64,000 nt of DNA. It comes from Leptotrichia hofstadii. Its GTDB lineage: Bacteria > Fusobacteriota > Fusobacteriia > Fusobacteriales > Leptotrichiaceae. Under the pieces are notes generated by a model. The model was not told the DNA's origin. It ran no database searches and worked only from the letters and a program-made list of their open reading frames with translations. The translations under genes and the position numbers were made by a program. This document shows, one piece after another, positions 36,083 to 44,391 of this stretch; position 1 is the first letter of the stretch, and the number at the start of each line of letters is the position of its first letter. The stretch is from NCBI RefSeq assembly GCF_007990525.1, contig NZ_AP019823.1:620001-684000 (forward strand). The letters run 5' to 3'.

Positions 36083-36538
36083 TTATTCAGAATAATAGTA
36101 TTCACTGCGTCTGTAATTTCTATGTGAAGGGGTATAGTAATAGAGCCTTTTTATGATGAAAGCGTTTTTCCCTCTTTTCATGTCATTCAGCATTCTTTGT
36201 GAAAAATTTTTTCCTAGGACATGAATTGTTTTTTTCTCTGCATTTGCAGGGATTTTTGGATTGTCCCATTCAACTTTACGCCCTGGATATGTGTCAATGC
36301 AGGTTGCATAAAGATTTACATGATCAAGTGAAGAATTCTTGTAAAAAGCTCTGTAAGTCGAGATGAAGCATTGCTGATTGGCGATATATCCCATTGTTCC
36401 GTTTCTTATATCCCATTCCACAGTTTCAGGCAGTTCCTCGAAGGGAGCTTTTTTAGTAAATACAATACTGTCAGCAAATATATTGAATGAAAGCAAAAAG
36501 ATGCAGAGAGCAAATAAAGATTTTAAATTATTTTTCAT
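36083..36538 (-). CDS. Small secreted protein of unknown function (151 aa)
   Basis: No family is recognised. A typical cleavable signal peptide is present (MKNNLKSLFALCIFLLSFNIFA, cut before DS). The mature part has two cysteines (QQCFIS and ATCIDT) that could form one disulphide, an EWDIRNGTMGYIANQ stretch, and a Tyr/Arg-rich end (RLYYYTPSHRNYRRSEYYY). ATG follows AAGGAG with 9-nt spacing. It is a single gene with its own promoter and terminator. Confidence 0.65.
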   Translation of the reverse strand: MKNNLKSLFALCIFLLSFNIFADSIVFTKKAPFEELPETVEWDIRNGTMGYIANQQCFISTYRAFYKNSSLDHVNLYATCIDTYPGRKVEWDNPKIPANAEKKTIHVLGKNFSQRMLNDMKRGKNAFIIKRLYYYTPSHRNYRRSEYYYSE

Positions 36539-36572
36539 GCCATTCTTCTCCTTTGTATTAATCGTTTAATGT

Positions 36573-36601
36573 ATTCTAACATTTAGTATCCATTTTTTCA
36601 A
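36573..36601 (-). promoter_or_regulatory. Promoter of the small secreted protein gene
   Basis: On the minus strand TTGAAA (36596-36601), 17 nt, TAGAAT (36573-36578). Confidence 0.65.
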
Positions 36602-36775
36602 TATATTTTCCTTTTATTATCATGTGTATTACAGAGAGTTTCTAACGCTTTTATAATATATGTTCGGATGTTTTTATACTGTTTTTCATTTAAATAGCAG
36701 GCTGTTTTATTATAATAATATATCGCACAATATATTGGGGCAAACTAAAAAATTTTGAAAATCAAATAATTTTGC
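36602..36775. other. AT-rich gap between divergent promoters
   Basis: Lies between the promoter of the secreted-protein gene (minus) and that of efeO (plus). It holds scattered TATAAT-like strings (near 36653 and 36713), but I see no gene, RNA or convincing repeat. Confidence 0.4.
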
Positions 36776-36809
36776 TTTACAAATAAAAGAATAAAAAGTA
36801 TAATTATAC
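36776..36809 (+). promoter_or_regulatory. efeO promoter with overlapping palindrome
   Basis: TTTACA (36776-36781), 17 nt, TATAAT (36799-36804). A perfect 12-bp palindrome, GTATAATTATAC (36798-36809), covers the -10 box. It is a possible site for an iron-responsive repressor, though it does not match the full Fur box. Confidence 0.65.
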
Positions 36810-36838
36810 CATAAATATAAACTAGGAGGAATTTTTTT

Positions 36839-37720
36839 ATGAAAAAAATGGGAATTTTACTAATTATTGGAGCATTAGTGGTGGTAAGTTGTGGGAAAGA
36901 CGCTGGAGCAAAGGAAGCTGGGAAGGCTGGAACAACAGCAGAGCAAACTGCTGAACAAGGAAAAGCTGATTTGAGTAAGGAAACTGCTGAATACAAGAAA
37001 TATGTTGAAGGTCAGATTGATATGCTTTTAAAGGATACAGAAAACTTTGCACAATTACTAAAGGATGGAAAATTAGAGGAAGCAAAAAAAGCATATCCGT
37101 TAATCCGTATGGCTTATGAAAGATCTGAACCTATTGCTGAAAGTTTTGGAGAATCTGATATTAAGATAGATTACCGTCTTGTAGACTTCAAGGAAGAATT
37201 TAAAAATGAAGAAGGATGGAAAGGTTTTCATAGAATTGAAAAAATACTGTGGGAGCAAAACACTACAAAAGGAACTGAAAAATACGCAGACGATCTTGTA
37301 AACGACATTAAGGAGCTAAAGGCAAAAATTGCTACAATTGAAGTAACGCCTGATTTAATGGTTACAGGAGCGATTGACTTGTTAAATGAAGTTTCGACTC
37401 AAAAAATTACTGGAGAAGAAGAAGTATTCTCGCACACTGATTTATACGACTTTAGAGCAAACATCGAAGGGGCTCAGAAAATTTTTGAACTATTTAGACC
37501 TAAATTAGAACAAAAAGATGCTAAGCTTGTAACAACTTTAGATACTGAATTTAAAGCTGTAAATGCACTTCTTGATAAATATATGACTGATGATAAGCAT
37601 TACAAATTATATACAGAATTAACAAAAGAAGATACAAAAGCTCTAGCTGAAGCAGTTACTAAACTTGGAGAACCTTTATCGCAAATGGGAATCGTAATAG
37701 ACGCAACTCCTAAGAAATAA
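36839..37720 (+). CDS. efeO: EfeO-like iron-uptake lipoprotein, M75/imelysin fold (293 aa)
   Basis: A periplasmic component that captures iron and passes it to the EfeU permease. The signal peptide ends in a lipobox (ALVVVSC, Cys20), followed by an Ala/Gly/Thr-rich linker. The domain begins near residue 45 and holds the HxxE motif in GFHRIEKILWE (His131, Glu134), characteristic of EfeO M75 domains. Helical segments follow, with GEEEVFSHTDLYDFRANIEGA. There is no N-terminal cupredoxin domain, so this is the M75-only form. ATG follows AGGAGG. It is the first gene of efeO-efeB-efeU-tatC-tatA. Confidence 0.88.
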   Translation: MKKMGILLIIGALVVVSCGKDAGAKEAGKAGTTAEQTAEQGKADLSKETAEYKKYVEGQIDMLLKDTENFAQLLKDGKLEEAKKAYPLIRMAYERSEPIAESFGESDIKIDYRLVDFKEEFKNEEGWKGFHRIEKILWEQNTTKGTEKYADDLVNDIKELKAKIATIEVTPDLMVTGAIDLLNEVSTQKITGEEEVFSHTDLYDFRANIEGAQKIFELFRPKLEQKDAKLVTTLDTEFKAVNALLDKYMTDDKHYKLYTELTKEDTKALAEAVTKLGEPLSQMGIVIDATPKK

Positions 37721-37762
37721 TGTAATTATTCGGTAACTAATATGTTTAAGTATTATTTAGAT

Positions 37763-37780
37763 AAGGAGTTAATTCTCCTT
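37763..37780 (+). other. Intercistronic hairpin between efeO and efeB
   Basis: AAGGAG pairs with CTCCTT around TTAATT. No T run follows, so it is more likely an RNA processing or stability element, or a partial attenuator, than a terminator. The efeO-efeB gap (127 nt) is the largest in the operon. Confidence 0.4.
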
Positions 37781-37847
37781 GTTAAAATTAACGTTTAGAT
37801 TATCGAACACATCTTAAAATAACTTGCAGTATAAAAGAGGTAAAATA

Positions 37848-39086
37848 ATGAGTGACGAAAATGATAAAAAATGGTTTGACAAAAAAATATCACGTCGTGA
37901 TTTTTTGAAAAAAGCTGGAATGGTAGGAGCTGGAGCCGCAATTGGAGCAAGTGGAGCTGGCGCTATTTTTGCCAACATGTTCAGCGGTAAAGCAAATCAG
38001 GTTGTTGGAAATGAAAAGATTTCATTTTATGGGGAACATCAGTCAGGAATTGCTACTCCTGTTCAAAAAAATGTCTATTTTGCGGTATTAGATTTACATT
38101 CTACGGACAGGGAAGAAATAAAGCAGATGTTCAAGGACTGGACAGATTATTCTGAAAAACTTATGAAAGGTGAACTTGTTGCACCTGAACTTTCCAATCA
38201 TCTAGTTCCTCCACTAGATACAGGAGAAGCGGTGGGATTAAATCCATACCGTTTGACAATAACTTTTGGAATAAGTCCATCTTTTCTGGATAAATTGAAA
38301 ATGGATAATAAGAAAATGGAAGAATTTAAGGATTTGCCACATTTTCCGAGAGACCAGATAAAGGATAAGTACAAAGGCGGAGATATTTGTATTCAGGCTT
38401 GTGCGGATGATGCGCAGGTAGCGTTTCACGCTGTGAGAAATCTTGTTCGTAAAGGTCGTGCCTTAATTACTTTAAAATGGACCCAAGCTGGTTTTTTACC
38501 AATTGGAAATGGAAAAGAAACTCCAAGAAATCTTTTTGGATTTAAAGATGGAACGGAAAATCCGAAAAATGATAATGATTTTAAAAATGTTGTCTGGTAT
38601 GATAAAGATAATTGGCTTAAAAATGGGACTTTTCTTATTGTAAGACGTATTCAAATGCATCTTGAAACATGGGATAGAACTAATTTGCAGGAGCAGGAAA
38701 ATACGTTTGGAAGGTATAAGGAAAGTGGAGCTCCCTTTGGAGAAACAGACGAATTTGCAACGATTGACATAAATAAAAAAGGACCAGACGGGAAACCGGT
38801 TCTACCAATTGATTCACATGTTTATCTTGCCAAAAAAGCTGATGTTAAAATAGCACGCCGTGCTTTTTCGTATTCCAATGGAATAGATGAAGTGAGTGGA
38901 CAGTTTGATGCAGGTTTACTATTTATATGTTTCCAAAAACATCCTGATCAGTTTATAAAGATTCAGAACAGCTTAGGAAATGAAGATAAACTGAATGAAT
39001 ACATTACTCACATTGGAACAGGAATTTTTGCGTGTTTTGGAGGAATAAGGAAAGGAGAATACATTGGCCAGAAATTATTTGAATAA
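37848..39086 (+). CDS. efeB: EfeB: Tat-exported DyP-type heme peroxidase (412 aa)
   Basis: A heme peroxidase of the EfeUOB iron system. It is proposed to oxidise Fe2+, or to release iron from heme, in the periplasm. The twin-arginine signal SRRDFLKKAGMVGAGAAIGASGAG (from residue ~14) is textbook. DyP landmarks: GFKDGTENPK (catalytic Asp about 234), RRIQMHLETWDR, GAPFGE, LPIDSHVYLAKK (His likely the heme ligand) and RRAFSYSNG. ATG 37848 follows AAGAGG; an upstream in-frame TTG at 37824 lies before that site. Its 3' end overlaps efeU by 23 nt. Tat export fits the tatC-tatA genes two genes downstream. Confidence 0.95.
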   Translation: MSDENDKKWFDKKISRRDFLKKAGMVGAGAAIGASGAGAIFANMFSGKANQVVGNEKISFYGEHQSGIATPVQKNVYFAVLDLHSTDREEIKQMFKDWTDYSEKLMKGELVAPELSNHLVPPLDTGEAVGLNPYRLTITFGISPSFLDKLKMDNKKMEEFKDLPHFPRDQIKDKYKGGDICIQACADDAQVAFHAVRNLVRKGRALITLKWTQAGFLPIGNGKETPRNLFGFKDGTENPKNDNDFKNVVWYDKDNWLKNGTFLIVRRIQMHLETWDRTNLQEQENTFGRYKESGAPFGETDEFATIDINKKGPDGKPVLPIDSHVYLAKKADVKIARRAFSYSNGIDEVSGQFDAGLLFICFQKHPDQFIKIQNSLGNEDKLNEYITHIGTGIFACFGGIRKGEYIGQKLFE

Positions 39087-40761
39087 AATAAATATATTAC
39101 TATTTTTATGTTTTATATTATTCTTCACAAATGTTATCGCAAAGGAAAGCTACAGCAGTCTTTATATAAAAATAACAGATACAGCGACTGCAATAAGAAA
39201 CAATAATCAAAATGAAGCAAAAAAACTTTTTTCCGAAGTAAAGGATGAATTTAAAAAGGTAAAAAATGCTGATTCAGTAAAAGGGAAAAAAGTGCAGGAA
39301 CTTTTAAATAAAGAAAAGTCCACATTGTCAGAAGATGACTTAAGAGAAGTTACAACAGCACTATTAGCTTTTGAAAAAGAGCAGAATCCTGTTGACGATA
39401 ATGAGGAAAAGAAAAAGTTCCAGTCAAGAATGAATCCTGCTTTAGATGTGCTGGAAAAGGCAATTCAATCTAAAGATGTGGAACTTATGAAGAAAGAATA
39501 TCTAAAATTTAATGGCGTATGGACAAGAAATGAAAGTTTTATAAGAAGCAGAAGTATTCCTTACTATGGAAAAGTGGAAACTGCAATGTCGTTTTTGAGA
39601 AGCTCTATGGAAGTGGAGCCATTTGATTATGACAACACAATAAATTCTTTTAATGACTTGAAATCAACAATACAAGACTATTTAGATGGCAAGAAGATAG
39701 AAAATAATGTTTCAAGCACAATTACACTAAAAGAAGCTGTAGATATGTTGAAAGATGCGTTGGAAGCCTTTAAAAATGGAAATAAATCTAAAGGTCAGTC
39801 AAAAGTGAAAGAGTTTATTCAGGTATGGCCTACGGTTGAAGGCGATGTAAGTACGAGAAATTCGGCTTTATATACAAAAGTGGAAACACAGACTCCAATA
39901 ATCATGGTAAAAGGTAGTGAAAAAGAGTATCAGGAACAATTACAAGGATTAATTACAGAATTATCACAAATCGATACAAAAGCACAATATACGTTTATTG
40001 ATGCAATGTTTATCCTCCTTCGTGAAGGTGTGGAAGCACTTTTAATAGTTCTAGCATTGGTAAGCAGTCTGAAAGCTGCAAATCAAAAGAAAGGATTACG
40101 TTGGGTGTATGCAGGAGCTGCTGCTGGAATTTTTGCAAGTGTGGTAATAGCATTTACTCTTCAGGCTTTATTTCCTGCCGTATCTTCAGGAACAAACCGT
40201 GAAATTCTGGAAGGATTTGTAGGAATTTTTGCGGTTATAATGATGATTGGGATTGGATTTTGGCTGCATAGTAAATCATCCTTGAAATCTTGGAAAAATT
40301 ATATTGATAAAAAAATGGATATTGTGTTAAGTACAGGAAGTTTTGTGTCAATGTTTGTACTTAGTTTTCTTGCGGTATTTAGGGAAGGGGCAGAAACAAT
40401 ATTGTTTTATGTAGGAATTTTACCGTTAATTTCATTGCAGAATTTGATTATCGGTATTGTAAGTGCGATATTGATATTAATTGTAATTGCACTTGTTTTA
40501 ATATATGCTTCTTCAAAAATAAAAATACATCAAGTGTTTTTTGTGCTTACGTGGACAATTTATTTCCTTGCATTTAAAATGCTTGGAACAAGTATTCACA
40601 TGCTGCAAGTTGTTGGGATTTTACCGTTGCACGTAGTTCATTTTATACCTACAATGGAAATTTTGGGAATTTATGCAAATATGGAAGTATTTATTAGTCA
40701 ATTAATTTTAATTGTGATTATCGTGATTGCTGCATTGATAAAAAAGAGAAAAGATAAATAA
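39064..40761 (+). CDS. efeU: EfeU/FTR1-family iron permease with large periplasmic N-terminal domain (565 aa)
   Basis: Inner-membrane iron permease. A signal peptide (about 1-27, INILLFLCFILFFTNVIA) is followed by a helical periplasmic domain of about 280 residues. The FTR1 membrane part of about seven segments carries two REGxE iron-binding motifs: REGVE (about 320) and REGAE (about 440). The start is TTG (39064), supported by AGGAG 6 nt upstream. No other in-frame start precedes the signal peptide, and the gene overlaps efeB by 23 nt, suggesting coupling. The N-terminal extension resembles that of some bacterial FTR1 proteins and may dock EfeO or EfeB. Confidence 0.9.
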   Translation: MARNYLNKINILLFLCFILFFTNVIAKESYSSLYIKITDTATAIRNNNQNEAKKLFSEVKDEFKKVKNADSVKGKKVQELLNKEKSTLSEDDLREVTTALLAFEKEQNPVDDNEEKKKFQSRMNPALDVLEKAIQSKDVELMKKEYLKFNGVWTRNESFIRSRSIPYYGKVETAMSFLRSSMEVEPFDYDNTINSFNDLKSTIQDYLDGKKIENNVSSTITLKEAVDMLKDALEAFKNGNKSKGQSKVKEFIQVWPTVEGDVSTRNSALYTKVETQTPIIMVKGSEKEYQEQLQGLITELSQIDTKAQYTFIDAMFILLREGVEALLIVLALVSSLKAANQKKGLRWVYAGAAAGIFASVVIAFTLQALFPAVSSGTNREILEGFVGIFAVIMMIGIGFWLHSKSSLKSWKNYIDKKMDIVLSTGSFVSMFVLSFLAVFREGAETILFYVGILPLISLQNLIIGIVSAILILIVIALVLIYASSKIKIHQVFFVLTWTIYFLAFKMLGTSIHMLQVVGILPLHVVHFIPTMEILGIYANMEVFISQLILIVIIVIAALIKKRKDK

Positions 40762-40795
40762 AATTTTAAAAGATAAAATATCGGAAAGGAATAGA

Positions 40796-41509
40796 ATGGC
40801 TAAAATTGACGAACAGACGCTTGTAGAACATTTGAGCGAGTTTAGGAAAAGACTCATTATTACAATTATATTTTTTATTGCGGCTTTTTTAGTAAGTTTG
40901 CTATTTTGCTCCGATATTTACAAATTACTGACAGCTTCATTCAAGCAGAAGCTCACAGTTCTTGGACCTAATGATATTTTGAGCATTTATTTAATGCTGG
41001 CTGGAATATGTGCTTTTAGTTTGACATTGCCTTTTACAAGTTATCAGCTATGGGCTTTTATCCGTCCTGCTCTTAAGGAAAAGGAAGCTAAGGCAATTTT
41101 ATCTTATGTGCCTGCAACTTTTATATTATTTGTTACAGGACTTTCTTTTGGATTTTTTATAGTAACACCTGCGTTATTAAATGTTTTACTGTCTTTTGGC
41201 AATGATTTGTTTAATATTCAGCTTACAGCAAATAATTATTTAACATTTGTATTACATACATCATTACCGCTTGCTGTAATATTTGAATTGCCCGTTATTG
41301 TGGCATTTCTAACATCGCTGCATATCTTAACGCCGCAATATTTGATAAAAAACAGGCGATATGGCTACTTTATTTTACTGGTAGTCGCAGTCGTTCTGAC
41401 GCCAGCTGATTTTATAAGCGATTTAACGATGGCGGCACCATTGATCTTGCTTTATGAAGTGAGTATTTCTGTTTGTAAATATGTCTATAAAAGAAGGAGG
41501 AATGATTAA
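40796..41509 (+). CDS. tatC: Twin-arginine translocase subunit TatC (237 aa)
   Basis: The core receptor of the Tat pathway, which binds twin-arginine signals. The N-terminal LVEHLSEFRKRLI motif is followed by six hydrophobic segments, with ELPVIVAFLTSL and VVAVVLTPADFISDLTMAAPLILLYE in the second half (the P-D-x-x-S/T region is diagnostic). ATG follows GGAAAGGAATAGA. It starts 34 nt after efeU, and tatA begins 2 nt after its stop. Its placement in the efe operon suggests EfeB is its main substrate. Confidence 0.95.
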   Translation: MAKIDEQTLVEHLSEFRKRLIITIIFFIAAFLVSLLFCSDIYKLLTASFKQKLTVLGPNDILSIYLMLAGICAFSLTLPFTSYQLWAFIRPALKEKEAKAILSYVPATFILFVTGLSFGFFIVTPALLNVLLSFGNDLFNIQLTANNYLTFVLHTSLPLAVIFELPVIVAFLTSLHILTPQYLIKNRRYGYFILLVVAVVLTPADFISDLTMAAPLILLYEVSISVCKYVYKRRRND

Positions 41510-41511
41510 AA

Positions 41512-41712
41512 ATGGGAATTTTCAGAGATATAGGAGCGCCAGGCCTAATAGTTCTTATACTTGGGGCATTACTTATTTTCGGACCAAAAAGACTGCCTGA
41601 ACTGGGAGAATCCATCGGAAAAATGATTCGAGAATTTAAAAAATCAGTTTCTGGAATTGAGTCAGAAAGTGATGAAACTAAAAATATAGAGGATAAAAAA
41701 GAAGATAAATAA
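41512..41712 (+). CDS. tatA: Twin-arginine translocase pore subunit TatA/E (66 aa)
   Basis: The oligomerising pore subunit. The single N-terminal helix ends in the FGPKRLPELG hinge motif, followed by an amphipathic helix (ESIGKMIREFKKS) and an acidic tail. There is no separate TatB, so this is a minimal TatAC system as in many Gram-positive bacteria. The ribosome-binding site GAAGGAGG lies within the last codons of tatC. Confidence 0.94.
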   Translation: MGIFRDIGAPGLIVLILGALLIFGPKRLPELGESIGKMIREFKKSVSGIESESDETKNIEDKKEDK

Positions 41713-41777
41713 AAAATTATTTTTAAAATAAATAAATAAATTAATATAATTTTATAACCAATTTTTTGATTCCACCC

Positions 41778-41816
41778 AATATAAGGGCATTATTACTGTG
41801 TCCTTATATTTTTTTA
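41778..41816 (+). terminator. Terminator of the efe-tat operon
   Basis: AATATAAGG (41778-41786) pairs with CCTTATATT (41802-41810), followed by a T run. Confidence 0.88.
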
Positions 41817-41882
41817 TTTGAGAAAATTGTGTTGCTAAAATTTTGTCAAAAAATATTTGTTAATCAAAAAAATTAAAACAAG

Positions 41883-41917
41883 AAAAAATCACAGCCAATA
41901 TTTTTAACTGTGATTTT
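41883..41917 (-). terminator. Terminator of tpiA-secG (minus strand)
   Basis: AAAATCACAG (41885-41894) pairs with CTGTGATTTT (41908-41917). On the minus strand the stem runs into TTTTTT. Confidence 0.85.
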
Positions 41918-41958
41918 AATACTTTTATAAAAAATCAAAAAAATTTACTTTTTAAAAA

Positions 41959-42165
41959 TTATCTTACAATTTGGAATAAGATTGCGACAACTAGAAATAA
42001 TGTTGCAACAATTTCTGTAAATTTCTCAATTCCTTCTTTTTCTTCGTCCAAGATATTAGCAGAACTTTTTGCTAAACCTTGGCTTCTGTCTGGCTGTAGT
42101 AAAATTACGCTTATCATGATGATTGATAAAATTACTAGAGCTATAATTAATAAATTTTCTAACAC
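41959..42165 (-). CDS. secG: Preprotein translocase subunit SecG (68 aa)
   Basis: A small two-helix subunit of SecYEG. TM1 ILSIIMISVILLQPDRSQGL holds the conserved LLQ...GL motif, then a short charged loop, and TM2 TEIVATLFLVVAILFQIV. The start is GTG (42165-42163) behind AGGAGG. It lies 65 nt after tpiA in the same direction, with no terminator between. Confidence 0.92.
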   Translation of the reverse strand: MLENLLIIALVILSIIMISVILLQPDRSQGLAKSSANILDEEKEGIEKFTEIVATLFLVVAILFQIVR

Positions 42166-42230
42166 GTTATTACTTCCTCCTATAATTTACAAAACAAGAG
42201 AATAGCCAATTAATTTTTATTGCAAAATAA

Positions 42231-42998
42231 TTATTTAGCTGCTGCATCTCCGGCTTTTATTATTACAGCGAATTTTTCAGGAATTAAACTTGCTCCTCCT
42301 ACTAATCCGCCGTCAATGTCTGTTTGAGCGATTAAGTCAGCTGCATTTGCATCGTTCATTGAACCGCCATATTGAACAGTTACGTTTTCTGCAACTTCTT
42401 TTCCATATAAATCAGTTAATAATCCTCTGATGAATGCGTGAACTTCCTGAGCTTGTTCTGGAGTAGCAGTTTTACCTGTTCCAATTGCCCATACTGGTTC
42501 GTAAGCAAGTACAACGTTTGCCATTTCAGCGGCTGTTACATCTTTTAATCCACCAGTAATTTGAGTTTTTACAACATCGTTAGTAGTTCCAGCTTCTCTT
42601 TCTTCCAAAGTTTCTCCGAAACATAAGATTGGTTTTAAATCGTGAGCCAATGCTGATTTTACCTTTTCATTGATGATTTCATCAGTTTCGTGGTAATATT
42701 CTCTTCTTTCAGAATGTCCTAAAATCACATATTCTACACCTAAATCTTTTAACATCAATGGTGAAACTTCTCCAGTATATGCTCCGCTTTCTTTAGCGTT
42801 CATATTTTCAGCAGCAATTTTAATGTTGCTTCCTGCAGTTTCTCTAGTTGCTGTTTCTAGTGCAGTGAAAGGAGCTCCAATTACGATTCCTGCATTTTTC
42901 ACATCTGCTACTAAAGGTTTTAATTCATTGAAGAATTGTGCGGCCTCTTTTGCAGTTTTGTTCATTTTCCAGTTTCCAGCTACTATTACTTTTCTCAT
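42231..42998 (-). CDS. tpiA: Triosephosphate isomerase (255 aa)
   Basis: Interconverts dihydroxyacetone phosphate and glyceraldehyde 3-phosphate. Active-site residues are present: Asn/Lys in AGNWKMNKT, His in ILGHSERREYY, Glu in LAYEPVWAIGTGKTA, and phosphate-binding QYGGSMNDAN and DGGLVGGASL. Full length. ATG follows GGAGGAG. It has its own strong promoter and is followed by secG. Confidence 0.97.
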   Translation of the reverse strand: MRKVIVAGNWKMNKTAKEAAQFFNELKPLVADVKNAGIVIGAPFTALETATRETAGSNIKIAAENMNAKESGAYTGEVSPLMLKDLGVEYVILGHSERREYYHETDEIINEKVKSALAHDLKPILCFGETLEEREAGTTNDVVKTQITGGLKDVTAAEMANVVLAYEPVWAIGTGKTATPEQAQEVHAFIRGLLTDLYGKEVAENVTVQYGGSMNDANAADLIAQTDIDGGLVGGASLIPEKFAVIIKAGDAAAK

Positions 42999-43041
42999 AG
43001 TTTCTCCTCCATTATTTATTTAATATTTTACATTTTCTTTT

Positions 43042-43070
43042 ATTTTATCACATATTGCTTTTTTTATCAA
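43042..43070 (-). promoter_or_regulatory. Promoter of tpiA-secG
   Basis: On the minus strand TTGATA (43065-43070), 17 nt, TAAAAT (43042-43047). Confidence 0.75.
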
Positions 43071-43093
43071 TGCTAATACACGAATTTTTCAAT

Positions 43094-43122
43094 TTGATTT
43101 TTTATATCTTTTATGTTAAAAT
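43094..43122 (+). promoter_or_regulatory. Promoter of the 43181-43591 membrane-protein gene
   Basis: TTGATT (43094-43099), 17 nt, TAAAAT (43117-43122). It is divergent from the tpiA promoter, with 23 nt between the -35 boxes. Confidence 0.7.
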
Positions 43123-43180
43123 TCTTTTAAGTAATTAAAGTAAATAAAATCTAAAAATATATTAAGATTAGGAGGAGTAT

Positions 43181-43591
43181 ATGGACAATAATATCGGTGA
43201 AAAAAAATCAATTGCAGGATTAAGAGCTTATGCTGCAGCTTTTCTTATAAATCTAAGTTTTTTTGCAGGATTTAGAATCGAAGCCGCTTCATTTCCAATA
43301 AAACTAAGTTTTTCAATGGGATTTAGCCTATTAATACCAATAATTGCATTAATTCTGGAGCAGGAGAATGGATTTGTAAGAGCCTATGCAAAACAGACAT
43401 TGGCAGTAACAGTGCTATTGTTAATTTCGACATTTTTAAATATTATTATAGTCGCGGGAAATATCTTATTTTTCGTAATTTTTGTAATATTATCTGTTTT
43501 CCAAATTATTGCAACAGTATCATCAGCTTTGAAAAAAGAATTTAAAATTCCTTTTATAGAAAAAATTACGGATTTACTATTTGTAGACTAA
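43181..43591 (+). CDS. Small membrane protein, DUF4870-like (136 aa)
   Basis: Three hydrophobic stretches (about 13-30, 46-62 and 75-115) surround the phrase ENGFVRAYAKQTL. This resembles the NxFVRFHAKQAL signature of DUF4870/Tic20-like small membrane proteins. The function of that family is unknown. ATG follows AGGAGG. It is a single gene between tpiA and the tRNA cluster. The family match is from motif memory only and is moderate. Confidence 0.6.
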   Translation: MDNNIGEKKSIAGLRAYAAAFLINLSFFAGFRIEAASFPIKLSFSMGFSLLIPIIALILEQENGFVRAYAKQTLAVTVLLLISTFLNIIIVAGNILFFVIFVILSVFQIIATVSSALKKEFKIPFIEKITDLLFVD

Positions 43592-43600
43592 TAGAAATAA

Positions 43601-43624
43601 GGGGTATAGGCTATTTTATGCCCC
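43601..43624 (+). terminator. Hairpin after the DUF4870-like gene
   Basis: GGGGTATA (43601-43608) pairs with TATGCCCC (43617-43624) through eight pairs including one G-U. No T run follows, so termination is uncertain. Confidence 0.4.
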
Positions 43625-43660
43625 TGTATACAAATTTTAACAAAATTTATGAAAAAGTTA

Positions 43661-43690
43661 TTGACAAATTATAAAAATGTGTGATATACT
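43661..43690 (+). promoter_or_regulatory. Promoter of the tRNA cluster
   Basis: Consensus TTGACA (43661-43666), 18 nt, TATACT (43685-43690), 16 nt before the first tRNA. Confidence 0.82.
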
Positions 43691-43705
43691 AACTGAGTAA
43701 TGTAT

Positions 43706-43792
43706 GGGTGGATGTCCGAACGGCTAAGGGACCGGTCTTGAAAACCGGCGAAATCGCAAGATGTCTGGGTTCGAATCCCAGTTCACCCGCCA
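43706..43792 (+). tRNA. tRNA-Ser (UGA)
   Basis: Acceptor GGGTGGA pairs with TTCACCC (one G-U). The anticodon stem CCGGT/ACCGG holds loop CTTGAAA with anticodon TGA. A long variable arm and the T-loop TTCGAAT are present, and CCA is encoded. Confidence 0.97.
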
Positions 43793-43810
43793 TTTAAAAT
43801 TTATATTTTT

Positions 43811-43904
43811 GGAGAAGTGGCAGAGAGGCCGAATGCGCTCCCCTGCTAAGGGAGTATCCGGGCTAAAACTTGGATCGAGGGTTCAAATCCCTCCTTCTCC
43901 GCCA
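43811..43904 (+). tRNA. tRNA-Ser (GCU)
   Basis: Acceptor GGAGAAG pairs with CTTCTCC. The anticodon stem CTCCC/GGGAG holds loop CTGCTAA with anticodon GCT. A long variable arm is present and CCA is encoded. Confidence 0.97.
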
Positions 43905-43943
43905 TTTTTTTTTAATAGACGAATTAATTCAATACAAACAAAT

Positions 43944-44020
<77 letters not shown>

Positions 44021-44056
44021 CTAAATAAATTAACTAAAAATAATAACGATAATCAC

Positions 44057-44087
44057 TCTCAAAATTAATGTTTTGAGATTTTTTTTT
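44057..44087 (+). terminator. Terminator of the tRNA cluster
   Basis: TCTCAAAA (44057-44064) pairs with TTTTGAGA (44071-44078), followed by a run of Ts. Confidence 0.88.
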
Positions 44088-44391
44088 AAAAAAATAAATA
44101 GAATGTGGTTGAAATCCTAGCTTTTTGTTTAATAATTTCCGAGTTTAAAAATCTGAAATTTAAATATAGCAATATTTATAATTTAATGTCGTGATTAAAA
44201 AAAATGCTTAGATGAGTTGAGATTATAAAGGAGATGGCGGCCAGTATAAAAGAAGGAAAAATATAAGAATTATAGAAAGAATATTTATTAATCAAAAAAT
44301 TTAAAATAAGCTATCAAATAAATTTGCTTATTTGATTAACAAAATTAAATTTCAAAATAAGAAAATTGCAGTTTGAGGAGGGCAAAATATT
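44088..44391 (+). other. Gap and structured leader before addB
   Basis: No gene is visible. Near the end a composite hairpin is present: TTAATCA (44288-44294) and AATAAGC (44305-44311) pair with the continuous right arm GCTTATT-TGATTAA (44326-44339), with a 10-nt bulge on the left. It ends about 35 nt before the GAGGAGGG ribosome-binding site of addB. No strong promoter was identified. Confidence 0.4.
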
